The notes: generated by a model not told the origin, from the sequence alone. Counted from the first letter of the stretch, positions 26,253 to 36,207 are shown. The stretch: DNA of 64,000 nt from Pseudomonas sp. JQ170C (GCF_035581345.1 NZ_CP141608.1:4990501-5054500); one strand, 5' to 3'. Made by a program: numbers and translations.

Positions 26253-27032
26253 TCAGTGCACGTCCTTCCAGTATTCGCGCTTGAGCAGATAAGCGAATAC
26301 GAAGAAGAAGGCCAGGTACAACAGTACGTAGGTACCAATGCGCTGGCTTTCCAGTTTGACCGGGTTGGCCGAGTAGGCCAGGAAGGTCACCAGGTTCTTG
26401 ACCTTCTCGTCGAACTGCTCTTCGGTCAGGGTACCAGATTTCGGCTCTACAGTTAGCTGGTCGCACGCTTCATGGGTCAACGGCGAGCCGGTCAGCGGGT
26501 CGTATTGCTTCTTGCCGTCGACCACGGTCTGCACTTGTTTGCAGCCAATCACCTGATTGCCCTGCAGGCCAACCAGCACGTTCGGCATACCCACGTTCGG
26601 GAAGACCTTGTTGTTCACGCCGTACGGACGCGACTTGTCTTCGTAGAAGCTGCGCAGGTAAGTGTACAGCCAGTCGGTGCCACGAACCCGGGCAACCAGG
26701 GTCAGGTCCGGTGGCGCGGCACCGAACCAGGTCTTGGCATCGTCAGGCTGCATGCCGATCTTCATGTGGTCGCCAATCTTGGCGCCAGTGAACACCAGCT
26801 TCTCTAGCATCAGCTCGTGAGGAATGCCCAGGTCGTCGGCAACACGCTCGTAACGCTGGAACTTGGCGCTATGGCAGCCCATGCAATAGTTTGCAAAGGT
26901 GCGCGCGCCGTCCTGCATGGCGGCCTTGTCGGTCAGATCGATATCAACCTTGTCCAGAACCAGGCCGTGTTCGGCCGCGAAGGTCAACGAGGGCATCACT
27001 GCCAGGATCAATACTGCAAGTAGCTTTTTCAT
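26253..27032 (-). CDS. petC: Cytochrome c1 of the bc1 complex
   Basis: Cytochrome c1 carries electrons from the Rieske protein to soluble or membrane cytochrome c. The 259-residue protein has a cleavable signal peptide (MKKLLAVLILAVMPSLTFAAEH), a c-type haem site CMGCH near residue 51, and a C-terminal membrane anchor (RIGTYVLLYLAFFFVFAYLL) that ends in KREYWKDVH. The ATG overlaps the petB stop by one base. Methionine ligand region is intact (KIGMQPDDAKTWFG lies nearby). Confidence 0.96.
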   Translation of the reverse strand: MKKLLAVLILAVMPSLTFAAEHGLVLDKVDIDLTDKAAMQDGARTFANYCMGCHSAKFQRYERVADDLGIPHELMLEKLVFTGAKIGDHMKIGMQPDDAKTWFGAAPPDLTLVARVRGTDWLYTYLRSFYEDKSRPYGVNNKVFPNVGMPNVLVGLQGNQVIGCKQVQTVVDGKKQYDPLTGSPLTHEACDQLTVEPKSGTLTEEQFDEKVKNLVTFLAYSANPVKLESQRIGTYVLLYLAFFFVFAYLLKREYWKDVH

Positions 27033-28243
27033 CAGCCAGTCACCCTTTCCGGAACCGGTTTGGTCTTCTCAAGCCTGGTGTAGAACGGCATCAGAATGAA
27101 GTAGGCGAAATACAGGAAGGTGCAAACCTGCGACAGCAACGTGCGACCCGGCGTCGGTGCCAGTACACCTAGCACACCCAGGATCACGAACGAGATGCAG
27201 AACACCAGCAGCCAGGCCTTGCTCATCCAGCCCTTGTAGCGCATGGACTTGACCGGACTGCGGTCGAGCCACGGCAGCACGAACAGCACGGCAATCGCAG
27301 CACCCATGGCAATGACACCCAGGAGCTTGTCCGGAACCGCCCGCAGAATCGCGTAGAACGGGGTGAAGTACCAGACCGGGGCAATGTGTTCAGGGGTCTT
27401 GAAGGCGTTGGCCTGCTCGAAGTTCGGTTTCTCCAGGAAGTAACCGCCCATTTCCGGGAAGAAGAACACCACGGCACAGAACACGAAGAGGAACACGACG
27501 ACACCGACGATATCCTTCACGGTGTAGTAAGGATGGAACGCGATGCCATCGAGCGGCACACCGTTCTCGTCCTTGTGTTTCTTGATGTCGACGCCATCAG
27601 GGTTGTTCGAGCCCACTTCGTGCAGTGCCAGGATGTGCAGCACCACCAGACCGAGGATAACGATCGGCAAGGCCACGACGTGCAGAGCGAAGAAGCGGTT
27701 CAGGGTAATACCCGAGATCAGGTAGTCACCGCGGATCCACTGGGTCAGGTCATCGCCGATCACCGGGATGGCACCGAACAGCGAGATGATCACCTGGGCA
27801 CCCCAGTAGGACATCTGGCCCCACGGCAGCAGGTAGCCCATGAAGGCTTCGGCCATCAGCGCCAGGTAGATCAGCATGCCGAACACCCAGACCAGCTCGC
27901 GCGGCTTCTGGTACGAGCCGTACAGCAGGCCGCGGAACATATGCAGATAGACGACGATGAAGAACGCCGAAGCGCCGGTGGAGTGCAGGTAGCGCAGGAT
28001 CCAGCCGTACTCGACGTCACGCATGATGTATTCGACCGAGGCAAATGCCTCTTCGGCCGACGGGGTGAAGCTCATGGTCAGCCAGACACCGGTAACGATC
28101 TGGTTGACCAGCACCAGCAGTGCCAGGGAGCCGAAAAAGTAGAAGAAGTTGAAGTTCTTCGGTGCGTAATACTTGCTGAGGTGGTCTTCCCACATCTTGG
28201 TCGCGGGGAAGCGGGCGTCAACCCAATCCATGAACTTACTCAT
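27032..28243 (-). CDS. petB: Cytochrome b of the bc1 complex
   Basis: Cytochrome b forms the quinol oxidation and reduction sites. The 403-residue protein has eight or more membrane segments, the paired haem-ligand histidines (RYLHSTGASAFFIVVYLHMFRG), and the Qo-site PDWY/PEWY-type motif here as PVWYFTPFYAILRA. I start it at the ATG at 28243, which overlaps the petA stop by one base (TGATG); the preceding GTG would add one residue. Part of petABC. Confidence 0.97.
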   Translation of the reverse strand: MSKFMDWVDARFPATKMWEDHLSKYYAPKNFNFFYFFGSLALLVLVNQIVTGVWLTMSFTPSAEEAFASVEYIMRDVEYGWILRYLHSTGASAFFIVVYLHMFRGLLYGSYQKPRELVWVFGMLIYLALMAEAFMGYLLPWGQMSYWGAQVIISLFGAIPVIGDDLTQWIRGDYLISGITLNRFFALHVVALPIVILGLVVLHILALHEVGSNNPDGVDIKKHKDENGVPLDGIAFHPYYTVKDIVGVVVFLFVFCAVVFFFPEMGGYFLEKPNFEQANAFKTPEHIAPVWYFTPFYAILRAVPDKLLGVIAMGAAIAVLFVLPWLDRSPVKSMRYKGWMSKAWLLVFCISFVILGVLGVLAPTPGRTLLSQVCTFLYFAYFILMPFYTRLEKTKPVPERVTG

Positions 28244-28836
28244 CACGCGTTCTCCTGATCGACGCCGACGACAATGATGTCGTCCGACTCATAAGAGTGC
28301 GGCGGCACTGGCAGATTGAGCGGCGCCGGCTGGGATTTGTAGACGCGGCCTGCCAGGTCGTAGTGGGAACCGTGACATGGGCAGAAGTAACCACCGACCC
28401 ACTTGGGGCCCAAGTCCACAGGAGCGACTTCAGGACGGAAGGTTGGCGAGCAGCCCAGGTGGGTGCACAAACCGACCAACACCAGGATCTCCGGCTTGAT
28501 TGCGCGGTTCTCCGGGTTGACGTAGGTGGGCTGAACCGAAGCCTTGGACTCAGGGTCGGAGAGGTCACCAGTGATCTTCTTGAGGTTGCCAAGGATCTCT
28601 TCGGTGCGACGGACGATGAAGACCGGCTGGCCACGCCATTCAGCAATCATCTGCTGGCCTGGCTCTACCTTGGCGATATTGACCTTCACCGGTGCACCTG
28701 CGGCTTTCGCCTTGGCACTGGGGAACCATGACCCCACGAACGGGACCGCAGCCCCCACCGCTCCTGCAGCACCCACCACGGATGTGGCTGCTACGAGGAA
28801 GCGACGCCGGCCTGCATTGACGCCGTCATTGCTCAT
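28243..28836 (-). CDS. petA: Rieske iron-sulfur protein of the bc1 complex
   Basis: The Rieske subunit passes electrons from ubiquinol to cytochrome c1. The 197-residue product has a Tat-type leader (GRRRFLVAATSVVGAAGAVGA), which also serves as membrane anchor, and both cluster-binding motifs: CTHLGCSP near residue 121 and CPCHGSHYD near residue 151. It is the first gene of petABC. A TGCTATAAG extended -10 element at 28976-28984 could be its promoter. Confidence 0.97.
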   Translation of the reverse strand: MSNDGVNAGRRRFLVAATSVVGAAGAVGAAVPFVGSWFPSAKAKAAGAPVKVNIAKVEPGQQMIAEWRGQPVFIVRRTEEILGNLKKITGDLSDPESKASVQPTYVNPENRAIKPEILVLVGLCTHLGCSPTFRPEVAPVDLGPKWVGGYFCPCHGSHYDLAGRVYKSQPAPLNLPVPPHSYESDDIIVVGVDQENA

Positions 28837-29044
28837 TCAGTCCTCTCCCATCAGCTTTATGGCCTGTTACAACAGGCATCTACTAAGTAATTTCTGAACT
28901 GCTTAAAATTTGCCGCATGGTAATGAAAAGACCCTTCTCTGACAAGGTGATTAGCCGTGGCAAAGGGCTGCATCCCTTATAGCACTTGACTTGCGTCTAT
29001 GCGGCAAGTTGTCACACTAAAGGCCAACATGATTATTCAAGACA

Positions 29045-29082
29045 TAAAAAAAGCCCGGTTCCACTGGAACCGGGCTTTTTTT
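29045..29082 (-). terminator. Terminator after rpsI
   Basis: Stem AAGCCCGGTTCC/GGAACCGGGCTT with a short loop and A/T runs on both sides. It lies 17 bases past the rpsI stop, and separates the ribosomal operon from petABC. Confidence 0.9.
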
Positions 29083-29098
29083 GACACCGAAGCGAAAA

Positions 29099-29491
29099 TT
29101 AACGCTTGGAGTACTGAGGACGCTTACGTGCTTTACGCAGACCCACTTTCTTACGCTCAACTTCACGAGCGTCGCGGGTAACGAAGCCAGCGCGGCGCAG
29201 AGCGCTACGCAGAGTCTCGTCGTAGTCCATCAGTGCACGGGTGATACCGTGACGGATCGCACCAGCCTGGCCGCTGACACCACCACCGATAACGGTGACG
29301 TAGATGTCAAACTTCTCGGTGGTTTCAGTGAGTTCCAGCGGCTGGCGAACTACCATGCGCGCGGTTTCACGACCGAAGAAGGTGTCCAGAGGACGGTTGT
29401 TGATGGAGATGTTACCGGTACCTGGACGCAGGAAAACGCGAGCGGTTGCGGTCTTGCGACGGCCAGTGCCGTAATTTTGAGTCGCCGACAT
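29099..29491 (-). CDS. rpsI: 30S ribosomal protein S9 (uS9)
   Basis: A 130-residue S9 with the expected ending [14 protein letters not shown], whose C-terminal tail reaches the P-site tRNA. The N-terminus [20 protein letters not shown] is the family signature. It follows rplM by 14 bases in the normal L13-S9 operon. Confidence 0.99.
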   Translation of the reverse strand: MSATQNYGTGRRKTATARVFLRPGTGNISINNRPLDTFFGRETARMVVRQPLELTETTEKFDIYVTVIGGGVSGQAGAIRHGITRALMDYDETLRSALRRAGFVTRDAREVERKKVGLRKARKRPQYSKR

Positions 29492-29505
29492 AATGAACTA
29501 TTCCG

Positions 29506-29934
29506 TTAAATCTTCAGTTCTTGGGGCTGCTGAGCAGTATGAGGGTGAGCAGCGCCCGCATAGACTTTCAGCTTACGGTACATGTCGCGACCCAGTGGGT
29601 TTTTAGGCAGCATGCCTTTAACCGCGGTCTCGATCACGCGCTCTGGGGCCTTGGCGATCAACTTCTCGAAGTTGATTTCCTTGATACCGCCCGGGAAGCC
29701 GGAGTGGGAGTAGTACATTTTGTCCGTAGTTTTGGCGCCAGTAACACGGATCTGCTCGGCGTTGATGACGACGATGTAGTCGCCGGTGTCAACGTGAGGA
29801 GTGTATTCTGGTTTGTGCTTGCCACGCAGACGGCTAGCGATTTCGGTAGCCAGACGACCCAGGGTCTGACCAGCGGCATCAACTACGAACCAGTCGCGCT
29901 TTACTGTTTCCGGTTTAGCAGTAAAAGTTTTCAT
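29506..29934 (-). CDS. rplM: 50S ribosomal protein L13 (uL13)
   Basis: A 142-residue L13, starting [20 protein letters not shown], with the family motif [21 protein letters not shown]. It is the first gene of rplM-rpsI, with a good promoter 45-73 bases upstream. Confidence 0.99.
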   Translation of the reverse strand: MKTFTAKPETVKRDWFVVDAAGQTLGRLATEIASRLRGKHKPEYTPHVDTGDYIVVINAEQIRVTGAKTTDKMYYSHSGFPGGIKEINFEKLIAKAPERVIETAVKGMLPKNPLGRDMYRKLKVYAGAAHPHTAQQPQELKI

Positions 29935-29978
29935 TCTTTATAGCCTCAGGGGCCGCCCAGCGAAAATTAAGACGGCGG

Positions 29979-30007
29979 ATCTTACTGGATAGTGCGCACC
30001 TTGACAA
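29979..30007 (-). promoter_or_regulatory. Sigma-70 type promoter of rplM-rpsI
   Basis: On the minus strand -35 TTGTCA (30002-30007) and -10 TAAGAT (29979-29984) are 17 bases apart. The -35 is embedded in a TTGACTTGTCAA palindrome. Confidence 0.65.
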
Positions 30008-30185
30008 GTCAAGGACACAGCCGCACACGGACGCTATCGGGGGCTCGGGTCAGCGCGTCCAATATTCGGCAGGGTTCTTCTATGAAGCGGGGCATCACTC
30101 CCACAGCACGGAGAGGGGCTGAATTATCCAGATTGCGAAAAAAAATTCAACCTGCTTTTATGGTTCTTTTGCCAGGGAGATGCCG

Positions 30186-31226
30186 ATGGACTACCGCCAA
30201 CTGGGCCGTACCGACCTCAATGTCAGCGCCCTGTGCCTGGGCACCATGACCTGGGGCGAGCAAAATGACCAGGCCGAGGCATTCGCGCAGATCGAACGCG
30301 CCAAGGCCGCCGGAATCAATTTCATCGATACCGCAGAGATGTACCCGGTTCCCCCACGCCCTGAAACCTACGCCGCTACCGAGCGCATCATCGGCAGCTG
30401 GTTCAAGGCCCGCGGCGACCGCGCCGACTGGATCCTGGCCAGCAAAGTGGCCGGCCCCGGCAACGGTATCAGCCACATTCGCGACGGCCAGCTCAAGCAC
30501 AACCGCCAGCACATCGTCGCGGCCCTGGACGACAGCCTCAAGCGCCTGCAGACCGACTGGATCGACCTCTACCAACTGCACTGGCCCGAACGCAGCACCA
30601 ACTTCTTCGGCAAGCTGGGCTACCAGCACCTGCCCCAGGACCACTTCACCCCGCTGGAAGAAACCCTGGAAGTGCTCGACGAGCAGGTCAAGGCTGGCAA
30701 GATTCGCCATATCGGCCTGTCCAACGAAACCCCGTGGGGCACCATGAAGTTCCTGCAACTGGCCGAGAGCCGCGGCTGGAGCCGTGCCGTGTCGATCCAG
30801 AACCCTTACAACCTGCTCAATCGCAGCTTTGAAGTGGGCCTGGCGGAAATCGCCATTCGCGAACAATGCGGCTTGCTCGCCTACTCGCCCCTGGCCTTTG
30901 GCATGCTCTCGGGCAAGTACGAAAACGGCGCACGCCCGGCAAAGGGCCGACTGACACTGTTCAGCCGCTTCTCGCGCTACTCCAATCCGCAGACCGTGGC
31001 AGCCTGCAGCCGCTACGTGAAGCTGGCCCGCGATCACGGCCTGGACCCGGCGCAGATGGCCCTGGCCTTCGTCACCCGCCAGCCATTCGTCACCAGCAAC
31101 ATCATCGGCGCTACCAGCCTGGAGCAACTCGACAGCAACCTGGCGAGCTTCGACCTGAAGCTCTCCGACGAGCTGCTGGCAGGCATCGAAGCCATCCACC
31201 AGGACCAGCCCAACCCCGCCCCTTGA
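30186..31226 (+). CDS. Aldo-keto reductase, Tas/YghZ-like NADP(H)-dependent
   Basis: A TIM-barrel oxidoreductase that should reduce aldehydes or ketones with NADPH; the substrate is unknown. I start it at the ATG at 30186 (MDYRQLGRTDLNVSALCLGT, 346 residues) because AGGGAG sits 6 bases upstream; an ATG two codons earlier overlaps that site. The catalytic tetrad appears as Asp and Tyr in FIDTAEMYPVPP, Lys in ILASKVAGPG and His in LYQLHWPERSTNFFG. The long loop with PERSTNFFGKLGY is as in E. coli Tas. Confidence 0.9.
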   Translation: MDYRQLGRTDLNVSALCLGTMTWGEQNDQAEAFAQIERAKAAGINFIDTAEMYPVPPRPETYAATERIIGSWFKARGDRADWILASKVAGPGNGISHIRDGQLKHNRQHIVAALDDSLKRLQTDWIDLYQLHWPERSTNFFGKLGYQHLPQDHFTPLEETLEVLDEQVKAGKIRHIGLSNETPWGTMKFLQLAESRGWSRAVSIQNPYNLLNRSFEVGLAEIAIREQCGLLAYSPLAFGMLSGKYENGARPAKGRLTLFSRFSRYSNPQTVAACSRYVKLARDHGLDPAQMALAFVTRQPFVTSNIIGATSLEQLDSNLASFDLKLSDELLAGIEAIHQDQPNPAP

Positions 31227-31338
31227 GACGCAATACCGGTTCTCGTGCATTGCGCGGGAACCGAGGGTAGACACAACGGCCAAAAAATAAGACGATCCAG
31301 CCGGTGATTGACCACTCTACCCTATAAGAATAAAGAAA

Positions 31339-32337
31339 ATGATGTTTACCCAACCCTCCGCGTCCTTGCGGCGCGTCAGCATCCTGGCCATCGACAACGT
31401 CTTCGCTTCTACCCTGATGCAGGCCAAGGACTTTTTCCACCTCGCCAGCCTGCGTTACGGCAAGCAACTGGGCCTGGGGCTTCGGCCGATATTCGAGACC
31501 CGCCTGGTCAGCCCTGACGGCGAGCCGGTGCGCAGTTTCAGCGATGTCCAACTACCCGTAGATGGCGGCCTTGAAGAGGCCGACGTGATCATTCTGCCGG
31601 CCTTCTGGGACGACTTTGACGCCCTCTGCCAGCGTTACCCCCAGGTACTGCCCTGGCTGCAGCAACAGCATGCCCGTGGCGCGGTGCTCTGCGGCGAAGC
31701 CAGCGGCGTGTTCTGGCTGGCCGAAGCGGGCCTGCTCGATGGCAAGGAGGCGACCACTTACTGGCGCTTCTTCAACCAGTTCGCCGAGCGCTTTCCCAAG
31801 GTCAGCCTGAACCAGGACAAGCACCTGACCGATGCAGACAACCTCTACTGCGCAGGCGGCACCACCTCGGCCTGCGACCTGTATATCTACCTGATCGAGC
31901 GTTTCTGCGGGGCCAATGTGGCCCAGGCCGTAGCCCGCGACACCCTCTACGAGGTGCAGCGCAACTACACCCCGGGGCGCATAGGCTTTGGTGGGCAGAA
32001 ACTGCACCAGGACCTGATCATCCTGCAGATCCAGCAGTGGCTTGAAGAGCACTTTGCCGACAAGTTCCGTTTCGAGGACGTGGCCCGCAACCACGGCATG
32101 AGCATCCGCAACTTCATGCGCCGCTTCCAGAGCGCCACCGGAGACAAGCCCCTGCATTACCTGCAGCGGCTGCGGATCGAAACCGCCAAGGGTTTATTGT
32201 CGGGAACACGCAAGAGCATCAAGACCATCAGCTACGAAGTCGGCTACGACGACGCGAGCTTCTTTGCGCGACTGTTCAGGCAGCACACCGAATTGTCACC
32301 GAATCAGTATCGGCAGCAATTCATGCAGGAGGCCTGA
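31339..32337 (+). CDS. GlxA family transcriptional regulator (DJ-1/PfpI domain plus AraC DNA-binding domain)
   Basis: The 332-residue protein has an N-terminal DJ-1/PfpI-like domain (residues about 12-190, with LPAFWDDFDAL and a GEASGVFWLAEAGLLDG segment) and a C-terminal AraC domain (about 225-325, ending in KTISYEVGYDDASFFARLFR and ELSPNQYRQQF). GlxA-type regulators often respond to amines or amino acids, but the ligand here cannot be told. Two adjacent ATGs are available at 31339. It follows the aldo-keto reductase gene in the same direction after 112 bases; the two may not be one unit. Confidence 0.9.
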   Translation: MMFTQPSASLRRVSILAIDNVFASTLMQAKDFFHLASLRYGKQLGLGLRPIFETRLVSPDGEPVRSFSDVQLPVDGGLEEADVIILPAFWDDFDALCQRYPQVLPWLQQQHARGAVLCGEASGVFWLAEAGLLDGKEATTYWRFFNQFAERFPKVSLNQDKHLTDADNLYCAGGTTSACDLYIYLIERFCGANVAQAVARDTLYEVQRNYTPGRIGFGGQKLHQDLIILQIQQWLEEHFADKFRFEDVARNHGMSIRNFMRRFQSATGDKPLHYLQRLRIETAKGLLSGTRKSIKTISYEVGYDDASFFARLFRQHTELSPNQYRQQFMQEA

Positions 32338-32344
32338 AGGCCTC

Positions 32345-32441
32345 CCAGCGGCAAGCCACAAGCAAAAAAGCGGCAAGAAAAAGCAGGAGCACATCGCGCT
32401 CCCAGCTTCTTCTTGCCGCTTGCAGCTTAAAACTTAAAGCT
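32345..32441. repeat. CTTGCCGCTTG-type intergenic repeat with a long hairpin
   Basis: Three copies of the core CTTGCCGCT, in both directions, lie here. The arms AGCGGCAAGAAAAAGCAGGAG-like (about 32370-32390) and CTCCCAGCTTCTTCTTGCCG (about 32399-32418) pair to a hairpin of about 20 bases. The same core flanks the small gene inside the cys operon at 43859-43871 and 44303-44315. It also sits at the convergent ends of the GlxA-type gene and zapE and might end both. Confidence 0.7.
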
Positions 32442-32445
32442 GCCC

Positions 32446-33540
32446 CTAAGGCTTATGCGCCCGCGCAAGGAATTCGTGGGACTGCATTTCCAGCAACCGG
32501 CTGAGGGTCCGCTGGAACTCGAATGTCAGGCGACCGCCGGTGTACAAATCCTTGAGCTCAACTTCGGCCGAGATGATCAGCTTGACGTTGCGGTCATAGA
32601 ATTCGTCGACCATGTTGATGAAGCGACGGGCGATGTCATCGGTGGCAACGCTCATCTGCTCGACGTCGCTGAGCAGCACGGCATGGAAAATCTTGCCCAG
32701 CTCAATGTAGTCGTTCTGGCTGCGCGGGCCATCGCATAGCTCGCGAAACTCGAACCAGGCCACGTCGTCACAGGTACGCAGGGCACGAATTTCACGGTTC
32801 TCGATCACCAGCACGTCGTTCTCGACGGCCGCGGTACACTCCGGCGTCAATGCCCTGAAGCTTTTACGCAGGCTTTCGTGAGCGGCTTCGTCCAGCGGGA
32901 AGTGGAACAGCTCGGCTTGTTCCAGGTGACGCAGGCGATAGTCGACGCCGCTGTCGACGTTGACGATATCGGTGTTCTGCTTGATCAGGGCGATTGCAGG
33001 CAGGAAGCGCGCACGTTGCAGGCCGTCCTTGTACAGGCCGTCCGGCACGATGTTGGAAGTGGCCACCAGGGTTACGCCGTTCTTGAACAGCTCTTCCATC
33101 AAGGTGCCGAGGATCATCGCGTCGGTGATGTCGGAAACGAAGAACTCGTCGAAGCAGATCACCCGCGCCTCTTCAGAGAAACGCTTGGCAATGATGGTCA
33201 GCGGGTTCTTCTCACCCTTGAGGGTTTTCATTTCCTCGTGCACACGCTTCATGAAGCGGTGGAAGTGCGTACGCACTTTCTGCTTGAACGGCAGCGCTTC
33301 AAAGAAGGTATCAACCAGGTAGGTTTTACCGCGCCCTACCCCACCCCAGAAATACAAGCCCTTGACCGGCGCCTGCTCCTTCTTGCCGAACAACTTGCCG
33401 AACACACCCGGCTTGTTGTTCTGCGCCGCGATCAGATCGTCGTACAGGCGCTGCAAATGACGCACCGCTGTTTCCTGCGCCGCGTCATGGAAGAATTCGG
33501 GACGTTTCAGATCTGCTTGATATCGTTCTAGGGGCGTCAT
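32446..33540 (-). CDS. zapE: Cell division protein ZapE (AFG1-like ATPase)
   Basis: ZapE is an AAA-type ATPase related to yeast Afg1 that affects Z-ring stability under stress. The 364-residue product has Walker A FWGGVGRGKTYLVD near residue 70 and Walker B VICFDEFFVSDITDAM near residue 146. It lies apart from the dcw cluster and is likely transcribed alone. Confidence 0.95.
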   Translation of the reverse strand: MTPLERYQADLKRPEFFHDAAQETAVRHLQRLYDDLIAAQNNKPGVFGKLFGKKEQAPVKGLYFWGGVGRGKTYLVDTFFEALPFKQKVRTHFHRFMKRVHEEMKTLKGEKNPLTIIAKRFSEEARVICFDEFFVSDITDAMILGTLMEELFKNGVTLVATSNIVPDGLYKDGLQRARFLPAIALIKQNTDIVNVDSGVDYRLRHLEQAELFHFPLDEAAHESLRKSFRALTPECTAAVENDVLVIENREIRALRTCDDVAWFEFRELCDGPRSQNDYIELGKIFHAVLLSDVEQMSVATDDIARRFINMVDEFYDRNVKLIISAEVELKDLYTGGRLTFEFQRTLSRLLEMQSHEFLARAHKP

Positions 33541-33622
33541 AATTCGTTAGCAAGGCAACAAAAGCGGGCCGTCACTGTAGCGACGGCCCCGGATAATGGC
33601 AATCAGACTTGCGTCAGAGCGT

Positions 33623-34972
33623 TCAGTCCTGCTGCGGCTGCAAGGCAGCGCGCAGGCTCTCGATGGCGGCGTCGCGCGCCGCTTCGTCGGCCAACTGCGG
33701 ACCGTCGGCAACGCATTGCCCTTCCAGCCACAGGCTGAAGCCCAGGCCTTCGGTGCGCACGTCCAGCTCGCCGCCCTGTTGCAATTGCTTGCTCACGGCG
33801 CCGGCGGTCTTGCCATCGGCGAAGTTGCGCGACAGCAACAGTTGCTCGCCGTCAGCGGCCAGCAGGCGGAAACGGAAGCTGCCATCGTCTTCGCGGAAGC
33901 TGACGAAACGTGCCGCCTTGGCCGCCTTCTTCTTGACCTGGGCAGTGCCCTGCTCAATGGTGCGGAACGAGCGCAGGCCCACGGCTTCGCGCAGCTCTGC
34001 CAGAAACGGCGTGGCGACCTTGCGGGCTTTTTGCGCACCGGCCAGCAGGATGTCTTCCAGGTCGCCCGGGCGGCTGATTAGCTGGTGATAGCGCTCGCGC
34101 GGCTCGCTCAACTGGCCGTCGAGCAGCTGGAACAGGCGTTGCTTGGCCTCGCCCCAGCCCAGGCCCTGCAGCAATTCGCTGCGGAACTCGTCGGCTTGTG
34201 CGGGACTGGCGAAGGCCTGGAACAAGGTGAACAGGTGCGAGTTGTCCGGGTCCTTGGCTTCGCCCGGCGCGCGCGAATCGGTGACGATGCGCGAGATGGC
34301 GTCTTTCATGTCCTTGGCGCTGGTGAACAACGGAATGGTGTTGTCGTAGCTCTTGGACATCTTGCGACCGTCCAGGCCAGGCAGCGTCGCCACGCTTTCC
34401 TCGATCAGCGCTTCAGGCATGGCAAAGAACTCCTTGCCCTGGCCGAACAGGTGATTGAAGCGCTGGCCGATATCACGAGCCATTTCCACGTGCTGGATCT
34501 GGTCGCGGCCGACCGGCACCTTGTTGGCGTTGAACATCAGGATGTCCGCGGCCATCAGTACCGGGTAGCTGTACAGGCCCATGCTGATACCGGCATCCGG
34601 GTCTTCACCGTTCTCCAGGTTCTTGTCCACCGAAGCCTTGTAGGCGTGGGCACGGTTGAGCAGGCCCTTGGCCGCCACGCAAGTCAGCAGCCAGGTCAAC
34701 TCGGGGATTTCGGGAATGTCGGACTGGCGATAGAAGGTCACACGCTCAGGGTCCAGGCCACCGGCCAGCCAGGTCGCGGCGATTTCCAGACGCGAACGCT
34801 GGATGCGTTGCGGGTCATCGCACTTGATCAGGGCATGGTAGTCGGCCAGAAAGTAGAACGAGTCGACACCTGGCTCACGGCTGGCGAGGATTGCCGGGCG
34901 GATGGCTCCGGCGTAGTTGCCCAGGTGAGGCGTGCCCGTGGTGGTGATACCGGTAAGGATGCGCGTAGTCAT
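33623..34972 (-). CDS. trpS: Tryptophanyl-tRNA synthetase, long form
   Basis: TrpS charges tRNA-Trp. The class I motifs are present: [10 protein letters not shown] (HIGH-like) near residue 14 and [10 protein letters not shown] (KMSKS) near residue 200. At 449 residues it is about 110 longer than E. coli TrpS. The extra part lies at the C-terminus (about 340-449), partly rich in A and K ([20 protein letters not shown]), and is, as I recall, shared by Pseudomonas TrpS. Its function is not known to me. Confidence 0.95.
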   Translation of the reverse strand: MTTRILTGITTTGTPHLGNYAGAIRPAILASREPGVDSFYFLADYHALIKCDDPQRIQRSRLEIAATWLAGGLDPERVTFYRQSDIPEIPELTWLLTCVAAKGLLNRAHAYKASVDKNLENGEDPDAGISMGLYSYPVLMAADILMFNANKVPVGRDQIQHVEMARDIGQRFNHLFGQGKEFFAMPEALIEESVATLPGLDGRKMSKSYDNTIPLFTSAKDMKDAISRIVTDSRAPGEAKDPDNSHLFTLFQAFASPAQADEFRSELLQGLGWGEAKQRLFQLLDGQLSEPRERYHQLISRPGDLEDILLAGAQKARKVATPFLAELREAVGLRSFRTIEQGTAQVKKKAAKAARFVSFREDDGSFRFRLLAADGEQLLLSRNFADGKTAGAVSKQLQQGGELDVRTEGLGFSLWLEGQCVADGPQLADEAARDAAIESLRAALQPQQD

Positions 34973-34996
34973 GGGTAATCGCTTATCAGGCTTGTA

Positions 34997-35632
34997 TCAG
35001 TTCAAAAGGCGCGGCAGCACCAGATCCTTGAGGTCGGTGAGCTTGCCGTGGAAAAAGTGTCCGCATTCTGCCACTTTCAGCAGCTCATGGGGGCGTGGGA
35101 GTGCGTCGGACCAGTCGTAGACGAGCTGCGGGTCAATCACTTCGTCGGTATCGGGCTGAATAACGCTGAGGGCACAGGCTTGCGGCACGGCATCCTGGTC
35201 CTGCAGGCGCATCACCGCCGGAGCGACCATGAATAGCTGCTTGAGCGCGATGCCATCGGCTTCCAGGCGGCCGCCAAGGCTTGCGGCAACGAAACCGCCA
35301 AAGGAAAAGCCCATCAAGGTCAATGGCAGTTGCGGGTGCTTCTCCAGCAACCAGGCCGCTGCTGCCTGGGCATCGTCCACCTCGCCGCTGCCCATGTCAT
35401 GGCTGCCGGCACTGGTGCCGACGCCACGGTAGTTGAAACGCAAGGTGATGTAGCCGGCATCGCGGGCGGTGCGCTGCAGCATCGACACCACTTTGTTGGT
35501 CATGGTCCCACCCTGCACCGGGTTGGGGTGGCACAACAGCACGATGCCGCGTGCATCGGCGACATCAAGGTACAAGGCTTCCAATTGGCCGACCGGGCCA
35601 TCGATGAATACGGGGGTTTCGCGGATAAGCAA
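34997..35632 (-). CDS. Alpha/beta hydrolase
   Basis: A 211-residue compact alpha/beta hydrolase. The nucleophile elbow is GFSFGG (about residue 106-111), the likely acid Asp lies in VIQPDTDEVIDPQL and the His in VAECGHFFHGKL. An oxyanion segment LCHPNPVQGGTM follows the first strands. The family is often annotated as a predicted hydrolase or acyltransferase; the substrate is unknown. It lies 24 bases upstream of trpS on the same strand and may share its transcript. Confidence 0.9.
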   Translation of the reverse strand: MLIRETPVFIDGPVGQLEALYLDVADARGIVLLCHPNPVQGGTMTNKVVSMLQRTARDAGYITLRFNYRGVGTSAGSHDMGSGEVDDAQAAAAWLLEKHPQLPLTLMGFSFGGFVAASLGGRLEADGIALKQLFMVAPAVMRLQDQDAVPQACALSVIQPDTDEVIDPQLVYDWSDALPRPHELLKVAECGHFFHGKLTDLKDLVLPRLLN

Positions 35633-35769
35633 GGATAAACTCCGTGACCTCGGAAAGGGTCGACTCGTCTAGCTGAATGATTCTGTCTGAGATATTGCGA
35701 GCGTTCGCGGTATACAGCGCAGGTCCGAGCCGTTAACGTAAAGCAAAGCCGTTTATAGAGGAAGGACTC

Positions 35770-36207
35770 GTGGAACTCTCGCTCTTAGTTTGGTTGTTGC
35801 CGACCCTGGCCCTCGTCGTGGGCGTCGTCGTTGGTTTCCTGGTCGCCCGCTTGCTGCCCAATGCGGCGCCGAGCAGCACCCAGCGTCAGCTGGATGATAT
35901 CCAGGAACGTTTCGACAGCTACCAGAATGAGGTGGTTACCCATTTCAACAGTACGGCTGCACTGGTCAAGAAACTGACCCAGAGTTACCAGGAGGTCCAG
36001 GATCACCTGGCCGATGGCGCCAACCGCCTGGCCCTCGACGAACTGACCCGCCAGCGCCTGCTGGCCGCCCTGCATTCGGAGGCCGCCCAGGCTCCGCGTG
36101 ATCGCCTGACACCGCCGAAGGATACCGAAGTACCTCGCGACTACGCACCGAAAGCGCCGAACGCACCAGGCATGCTGGATGAGCAGTACGGGCTCAAGCG
36201 CAACTGA
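35770..36207 (+). CDS. zapG: ZapG (YhcB, DUF1043) cell-envelope/division protein
   Basis: A 145-residue inner-membrane protein with one N-terminal membrane segment (WLLPTLALVVGVVVGFLVARLL) and a cytoplasmic coiled coil (about residues 35-100, LDDIQERFDSYQNEVVTHF ...). YhcB/ZapG homologues link envelope growth with division. The start is GTG at 35770 with GAGGAAGGA just upstream. It is divergent from the alpha/beta hydrolase gene. Confidence 0.92.
   Translation: MELSLLVWLLPTLALVVGVVVGFLVARLLPNAAPSSTQRQLDDIQERFDSYQNEVVTHFNSTAALVKKLTQSYQEVQDHLADGANRLALDELTRQRLLAALHSEAAQAPRDRLTPPKDTEVPRDYAPKAPNAPGMLDEQYGLKRN

Noticed and set aside
28976..28984. TGCTATAAG as a firm petA promoter
   Set aside because: The extended -10 is good but the only -35 candidate is at 20 bases; kept as a remark in the petA entry only.
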